Assembly (NCBI GenBank): GCA_963742725.1
Contig: CAVUMX010000004.1
Span: 620,001 to 684,000 of the forward strand
Source of the DNA: CAVVAL01 sp963742725
GTDB lineage: Bacteria > Actinomycetota > Actinomycetes > Mycobacteriales > Cryptosporangiaceae
DNA: 64,000 bases
Direction of reading: 5' to 3'
Shown here: positions 59,106 to 64,000 of the stretch, in pieces
Position numbering within the stretch: position 1 is the first letter of the stretch
How the letters are laid out: every line of letters starts with the position of its first letter
Program-made: the position numbers and the translations under genes
The notes under the pieces: generated by a model
What the model saw: the letters and a program-made list of their open reading frames with translations, nothing else
Told to the model about the DNA's origin: nothing
The model's database searches: none

Positions 59106-62014
59106 GACGTGCCCTGGTTGTCGCCGCCTGCGCGGCGACGGTCCTGACGGGTGCCCCTGCCCACGCCGTGAGTGGGGGCAGCCCCGCCGCCGACGGCACC
59201 TACCGGTTCGCCGCCCAGATCGAGGCCGGAGGCGTGAGCTGCTCCGGGGTCCTGGTCGCGCCGCAGTGGGTGGCGACCGCCGCGACGTGCTTCCCGTCCG
59301 GGCTGCCGTCCGAGCCGGCGACGGCGACCGTCGGCCGGACGGATCTGGCCGGGACCGGTGGGCACGTCGTCGCCATCACCGGCTTGTACCCCCGGTGGGA
59401 TCGCAATTTCGCGCTGGCCAAGCTCGCCACCGCGATCACGGACATCCCGCCGATCGCCGTGGCGACCACGCCGCCCGCCGCCGGTGACGTGCTGCGGGTG
59501 GCCGGCTACGGCCGTACGGCCACGGAGTGGGTGCCTGACCGGCTGCACACCGCCACGTTCACGGTCCAGGCGGTCAAGGACACCACCCTCGACATCGCCG
59601 GTACGGACGCCAGCACGTGCAAGGGCGACTCCGGCGGACCGGCGTTCCGCGAGGCCGGCGGCACCGTCGAGCTCGTCGCGCTGAACAGCTCGTCCTGGCA
59701 GCGCGGCTGCTACGGCGAGACCGAGACCCGGAACGGCGCCGTCGAGACCCGCCTCGACGGCCTCACGGACTGGTTCGTGACCGTCCAGAGTGGAGGACCC
59801 GGCGCCGCGGTGGCGAAGAGCACCGACCTGGCGCTCACGACGGGCTCGACCGTGGCCGACGCGCCCGCGACGGCGGTGGTCGGGCAGCCGGCGGCCGTCA
59901 CGCTCGCGCCGGAGTCGTGGGACCGGGACGTCGCCGGCTACCTGGTGAGCGTCGGCGCCGACGCCGCGGTTCCGGTGGCCGCCGGAGCCGACGGCAAGGC
60001 GGTGGTCCCGGTCGTGCCGGTGGCGGCGGGATCGGTCAACCAGCTCACCGTGCAGGTCAAGCGCAAGGACGGCAGCGCCGGTCCGGCGACGACGTACAAG
60101 TTCAAGGCCAACGCCGCCGGTGTGCCGAAGTCCGCCGCGAGCGATCTGACCGGCGACGGCCGCAGCGAGGTCGTCTACGCGAAGGACGTGGGTGGCGCGG
60201 CGACGGTGTGGTCGGCCGCGACGAAGCACGACGGCAGCGGTTCGTTCGCGCCGGTGCAGGTCTTCGAGAGCACCGCGTACCGGACGGCCACCACGAGGTT
60301 CGTCGACGGCGACGTCGACGGCGACGGGCGCGACGAGGTCATCGCCGTCCGGGACCGCGGCCAGGGCCGGATCGACGTGTCGGTGCTCGCCTCGACCGGC
60401 AACCGGCTGAGCGCGAAGCCCGTCACGTGGGACTCCCAGTCCGGCGGGTGGGACCTGGCCGGTCTCCAGCTGTCGGCGGCGGACGTGACCGGCGACGGCA
60501 AGGACGACCTCGTGATCGCCCGTCCGGCGGCCGACGGCAGCTGGCAGGTCCAGGTGATAGCGGGTGCCAGCGCGGCACCCGTCCTCTGGCACACGCAGCC
60601 TGCCGGCACCTCGACGTGGGCGCGGACCCGGGTCCACACCGGCGACGTGACCGGCGACGGCAAGGACGACCTCGTGCGCGTGCAGGACAACGGCAGCCGG
60701 CAGGTCAAGGTCTGGGTGCAGGCATCCACGGGTACCGGTCTCGCCGCGCCGGCACAGTGGTTCGACAGCGGCCGCGACACCTGGGACCTCGACGACGTGA
60801 CGGTCGTCGTCGGCGACTTCGCCGGCCAGGCCCAGGACGACGTGGCGGTGCTGCACCGGAACACCGTGAACGTGCTCGCCTCCGACGGCACGAAGCTCAC
60901 CGGCGGTCAGTGGTGGAGCAGCGAGGCGTTCGACCCGGCTCGCGCGCGGATCGTCGCGGGCGACTTCGCCGGCAACGCCAAGGCCGACCTAGGCGTCCTC
61001 TACGACCAGGGATACGGGAAGACGAAGCTGTCCGTCCTCGCGTCGAGCGGGACGGCGTTCGGCGACCCGGCACTCCGGTGGGAGAGCGGGGTGGAGTGGT
61101 CGTCGATCGCGGCCGGGACCAGCAGGCCGGTGACCGATCTCGCCGCCGACGCGACGTTCACGGCGTCCAGCAGCGCGCCGGACTCCTGGGGCTGGTCGCT
61201 GCGCCACATCAACGACGACAACCGCGACAGCACCGTCACGGCCGGGTGGAGTTCCTGGTCGAACGTCGAGAACGACCACACCGAGTGGGTGGAGCTGACC
61301 TTCCCCGGCCAGCGTCACTTCAACCGGGTCGACCTCTACCCGCGCAACGACGCCGCCAACCCCGGCACCAACTTCCCGGCGAACTTCACGGTCGACGTGT
61401 GGACCGGCGCGGCGTGGGTGCCGGTGGTCAGCAAGCAGGGCTACGCCAATCCGGGCCGCAGCATGGCCAGCTTCTCGTTCCCCACGCAGTGGACGAACAA
61501 GATCCGGGTCCAGGGTACGGCGCTCAAGCTCATGCAGTTCGCCGAGGTCGAGGTGTACCTGACCGCACCGGTCACCGTGTCGATGAACCTGGCGCCGGCG
61601 GCATCGGCGGCGGCGTCCAGCAGCGCACCGGAGAATTGGGGCTGGGCGCTGCGGTACGTCAACGACGGGAACCGCGGCATGCCGGGCTGGAGCTCGTGGT
61701 CCAACGTGGACACCGACCACACCGAGTGGCTGGAGTTCACCTGGCCGGCCCAGCGGCACTTCAACCGGCTCGACCTGTATCCGCGGAGCGACGGCGCCAG
61801 CACCGGCACGGACTTCCCGCGCGACTTCACGATCGAGGCGTGGAACGGCAGTGCCTGGGTCGTCGTGCTCCGTAAGACGGGCCATCCGGCGCCGACCAGC
61901 GGCGCGGTGCAGAGCTTCACGTTCCCGACCCAGCACACCACCAAGATGCGCCTGGTCGGAACCTCGGTCCGCATCATGGCGTTCGCCGAGGCTGAGGTGT
62001 ACCTCAGCCATTAG
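59102..62014 (+). CDS. Exported trypsin-fold pseudoprotease with FG-GAP repeats and two discoidin-like domains (module 2)
   Basis: A 970-aa protein. A signal peptide (1-22) is followed at once by VSGGSPA, the trypsin-like N-terminus. The S1 fold keeps GDSGGP (175-180), but the His position is Thr62 (TAATC) and the Asp position is Asn102 (DRNFALAKL), matching the losses in the module 1 paralogue. Next come an Ig-like linker (about 240-335), a propeller region of about six FG-GAP units (SDLTGDGRSEVVYA, DVDGDGRDEVIAV, DVTGDGKDDLVIA; about 345-670), and two discoidin-like modules with the shared pattern SSSAPdsWGWsLRhiND (about 685-820 and 835-970). It is translationally coupled to the DUF4926-like gene. 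Confidence 0.83.
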   Translation: MRRALVVAACAATVLTGAPAHAVSGGSPAADGTYRFAAQIEAGGVSCSGVLVAPQWVATAATCFPSGLPSEPATATVGRTDLAGTGGHVVAITGLYPRWDRNFALAKLATAITDIPPIAVATTPPAAGDVLRVAGYGRTATEWVPDRLHTATFTVQAVKDTTLDIAGTDASTCKGDSGGPAFREAGGTVELVALNSSSWQRGCYGETETRNGAVETRLDGLTDWFVTVQSGGPGAAVAKSTDLALTTGSTVADAPATAVVGQPAAVTLAPESWDRDVAGYLVSVGADAAVPVAAGADGKAVVPVVPVAAGSVNQLTVQVKRKDGSAGPATTYKFKANAAGVPKSAASDLTGDGRSEVVYAKDVGGAATVWSAATKHDGSGSFAPVQVFESTAYRTATTRFVDGDVDGDGRDEVIAVRDRGQGRIDVSVLASTGNRLSAKPVTWDSQSGGWDLAGLQLSAADVTGDGKDDLVIARPAADGSWQVQVIAGASAAPVLWHTQPAGTSTWARTRVHTGDVTGDGKDDLVRVQDNGSRQVKVWVQASTGTGLAAPAQWFDSGRDTWDLDDVTVVVGDFAGQAQDDVAVLHRNTVNVLASDGTKLTGGQWWSSEAFDPARARIVAGDFAGNAKADLGVLYDQGYGKTKLSVLASSGTAFGDPALRWESGVEWSSIAAGTSRPVTDLAADATFTASSSAPDSWGWSLRHINDDNRDSTVTAGWSSWSNVENDHTEWVELTFPGQRHFNRVDLYPRNDAANPGTNFPANFTVDVWTGAAWVPVVSKQGYANPGRSMASFSFPTQWTNKIRVQGTALKLMQFAEVEVYLTAPVTVSMNLAPAASAAASSSAPENWGWALRYVNDGNRGMPGWSSWSNVDTDHTEWLEFTWPAQRHFNRLDLYPRSDGASTGTDFPRDFTIEAWNGSAWVVVLRKTGHPAPTSGAVQSFTFPTQHTTKMRLVGTSVRIMAFAEAEVYLSH

Positions 62015-62026
62015 CCTCCCGCCGCC

Positions 62027-62078
62027 CGAAGTGTGTGGGATCTTCCGAGCTATAGCTCACGAGATCCCACACACTTCG
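62027..62078. terminator. Long bidirectional hairpin terminator
   Basis: Perfect 17-bp stem (62027-62043 with 62062-62078). The 18-nt loop itself contains the 12-bp palindrome GAGCTATAGCTC, and flanking CCCGCCG/CGGCGGG can extend the stem. It separates the convergent module 2 and GH92-like genes. Confidence 0.85.
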
Positions 62079-62094
62079 CGGCGGGTGGGCGGGC

Positions 62095-64000
62095 TCAGCG
62101 CTGGCGCGTGAGGCTCCGGCACTGGCCGGTTGCCGGGCCCATCACCGTGTTGGGCCGGCCGCCGTGCACCGGCGGGGGCGTGTTGCCCGAGCAGGCGAGC
62201 GGGCCCATCACGGTGTTGCCGCCGACGGTCGCCGCCTCCACGCCGGTGTTGCCCGTGATCCGCACCGGTCCGGAGACCGTCACGGCCGTGAGGCCGACGC
62301 CGCCGGTGGATCCGTCGATCGTCACCTCGCCGGCGACGGACGTCCGGGCGAGCGACACGACGCTGCCCTTCGCCGCCCTGACCGGTCCGGAGATCCGGCT
62401 GTCCGTGACGACGAGCGTGGCGCCCGCCTTCACGGTGACCGGCCCGGCGACCGCCGCATCGCGCACGCAGGTCACCCCGGTGCTGGCGGTCAGCGGCCCG
62501 GAGGTGTTCCCGGTGACCGTCCGGTCGCAGGACAGCTCCACCGTGACGGTCTTCGCCGCCTCGACGTTGCCGGCCTTGTCGGTGGAACGCACCTTGACGT
62601 CCCGCCGGAGCGCGGTCATCGGCACGACGAACGGCTCGCCGGTGTAGGACTTCCAGACCGTGCCGTCCAGCGAGTACTCGGAACTGTCCACACCGGACGT
62701 CGGGTCGGAACCGGTCAAAGTCACGAGCTTGGTTCCGGACTCCGTGCCAGCGCCGACCGCCGCCTCGGTCACCGGAGCGGTGCGGTCCACCCGGACGGTG
62801 ACCGTCCTGGCGGCCTCCACGTTGCCGGCCTTGTCGACCGACCGGTAACCGATCTCGTGCGTGCCGTCCTTCTCGACGGTGATCGGCCCGTCGTACTGCT
62901 TCCAGCCGTCGACCTGGTACTCGGACTTGGCGACGCCGTCGCCGTCCTCGTCGTCAGCGGCGGCGAGCGTGATCGTCACCGGCGCCTTCCACCACCCGTT
63001 GGCGCCCGAGGGCTGGGCGGGGTCCACCGTGGCGGTGGTGCTGGGGGCGGTCAGGTCCGGCGGTGCCAGCACACCGTTCTCCGCGATGGCGAAGACGTGC
63101 AGGTTCGACCGGGCCGGCAGCGTGACGGTCGCGATCTGCTTGCCGTCCGCCAGCTCTACGGGTGCGGTGGCGAACAGCCAGCACTTCGCCGTGTCGCGGG
63201 CGGCGTTCCAGTTCCGGTAGTCGAACTGGGCGATCCCGATGTTGCCGAACTTCGGTGGCGCGGTCGGGTTGCCGCCGAGGCACCAGTCGCCGAACTCCAG
63301 CGGCGTCTCCTGCGTGGCGCCGTCCGTGTAGGTGATGGTCGCCTTGCCGCCGCTCGCGTCGCCGAAGCTCGCGCTACCGACGAAGGAGATCTTCGTGGTG
63401 TCCCGCGCCAGGCCGGTCACGTCGAGCTTCTGGCCGTTCGCGAGCAGGTTGTCGGGCCGGCCGGCGGGCACCTGGTCGAGCGTGAACGCCAGGTCGGTGC
63501 CGGGCACCGCCGTCTTCGTGCCGGCCTCGATGCCCTTCGCTGCGAGGTTCTGCCGCGAGTAGTACCAGCCGCCGGTGTCGAAGTCGGCGTTGTCCTTGCC
63601 GTCGTCCCCGATCGCGACGTTGCTGAAGTGCCCCACGAGGCTCTTCGCCGGCGCCACGACCACCGTGACCGTGCCGCCGGTCAGCTCGACGCCGTTGCTG
63701 CTGAACGTCACGGGCACGTCGTAGTAGCCGAGCGCCGTGGTCTTCGGCGCCGCGACGGTGATCTTGGCCGTCCCGACGCCGCTCGCCGGATCGACCGTGA
63801 TCGCCCCGGACGCCGGTGTCGCGGTCAGCCCTGCCGGCGGCGTGACCGTGAACTGGACCGGGTGGCCGTCCACGTTGAGCCGGTCGGCTCGCAGCGTGAG
63901 CGTGCCGCCCGGCTTGCCCGGGGTGACCGCGAAGATGCCGGGTGAGAACGACGTCTGGTACGGGCGTTCGCCGTCGCGCCAGGACGGGGGAGCATCCGCC
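62095..64000 (-). CDS. C-terminal part of a secreted GH92-like glycosidase (5' end outside the window)
   Basis: The frame is open to the right edge (635 codons seen). The first visible residues, ADAPPSWRDGERPYQTSF, resemble the linker just after the catalytic domain of actinobacterial GH92 alpha-mannosidases, but the catalytic part itself is not in view. A NEW3-like sandwich follows, then a carbohydrate-binding domain (HFSNVAIGDDGKDNADFD, WYYSRQNLAAKG), two OmpL47-type Ig-like repeats (SEYQVDGW, YRSVDKAGNVEAA) and a C-terminal beta-helix-like domain with NTVMGP motifs and GQC at the end. A mannosidase would fit the GH47 locus. Confidence 0.6.
   Translation of the reverse strand, partial: ADAPPSWRDGERPYQTSFSPGIFAVTPGKPGGTLTLRADRLNVDGHPVQFTVTPPAGLTATPASGAITVDPASGVGTAKITVAAPKTTALGYYDVPVTFSSNGVELTGGTVTVVVAPAKSLVGHFSNVAIGDDGKDNADFDTGGWYYSRQNLAAKGIEAGTKTAVPGTDLAFTLDQVPAGRPDNLLANGQKLDVTGLARDTTKISFVGSASFGDASGGKATITYTDGATQETPLEFGDWCLGGNPTAPPKFGNIGIAQFDYRNWNAARDTAKCWLFATAPVELADGKQIATVTLPARSNLHVFAIAENGVLAPPDLTAPSTTATVDPAQPSGANGWWKAPVTITLAAADDEDGDGVAKSEYQVDGWKQYDGPITVEKDGTHEIGYRSVDKAGNVEAARTVTVRVDRTAPVTEAAVGAGTESGTKLVTLTGSDPTSGVDSSEYSLDGTVWKSYTGEPFVVPMTALRRDVKVRSTDKAGNVEAAKTVTVELSCDRTVTGNTSGPLTASTGVTCVRDAAVAGPVTVKAGATLVVTDSRISGPVRAAKGSVVSLARTSVAGEVTIDGSTGGVGLTAVTVSGPVRITGNTGVEAATVGGNTVMGPLACSGNTPPPVHGGRPNTVMGPATGQCRSLTRQR

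Overview
The window is high-GC DNA from an actinomycete. Evidence is the strong G/C third-codon bias, GTG/TTG starts, abundant Sec/Tat-exported enzymes, ALF-repeat proteins, DUF5999 and a B12-riboswitch-controlled class Ia ribonucleotide reductase. A filamentous genus such as a Micromonosporaceae or Streptomyces relative fits, but the sequence alone does not fix the genus. I see no tRNA, rRNA, CRISPR array, transposase or integrase.

Layout. 1-9.7 kb holds small housekeeping and regulatory units: a streptogrisin-like protease, a penicillin-binding-type hydrolase, a reductase/TetR pair, a flavin monooxygenase/MarR pair, an NfeD-slipin operon and LtrA. 9.7-17.1 kb is mostly exported proteins (M28 peptidase, a repeat protein broken by five frameshifts, a LuxR-type regulator, a propeller-like lectin, a small RTX protein, a polysaccharide-lyase-like protein, a lipoprotein). 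17.2-19.6 kb carries an AlkZ-type glycosylase and an amidohydrolase. 19.8-34.8 kb is a glycan-utilisation locus: an IclR regulator, a CUT-type ABC importer without its own ATPase, then GH47 alpha-mannosidase, GH59 and GH29 fucosidase in one operon, followed by YidD, a PQQ-type dehydrogenase and a second fucosidase-like protein. A GH92-like C-terminus at the right edge extends the theme. 35.7-39.5 kb is nrdAB with a cobalamin riboswitch and NrdR boxes.

39.6-62.0 kb contains the most notable content: two paralogous, translationally coupled modules. Each has a giant exported ALF-repeat/alanine-rich coiled-coil protein with a different C-terminal tip (HExxH zincin-like in one, DUF6883-like in the other). 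Next comes a small gene that could be immunity (a lipoprotein in one, DUF4926-like in the other), then an exported trypsin-fold protein with FG-GAP/VCBS repeats. In both trypsin-fold proteins the catalytic His and Asp are replaced (Ser/Asn and Thr/Asn) while GDSGGP is kept. I read these as polymorphic-toxin-like modules with an attached pseudoprotease. Between the modules lie a PKD-domain protein, a GAF-SpoIIE phosphatase, a large S8 protease and a DUF5999-IclR-sigma operon.

Two features cut across the window. A 66-bp intergenic repeat occurs three times without gaps. Nine in-frame TTA codons were found by eye, and all lie in genes for exported proteins, mostly near the 5' end, which suggests control by the rare leucyl tRNA (bldA type).
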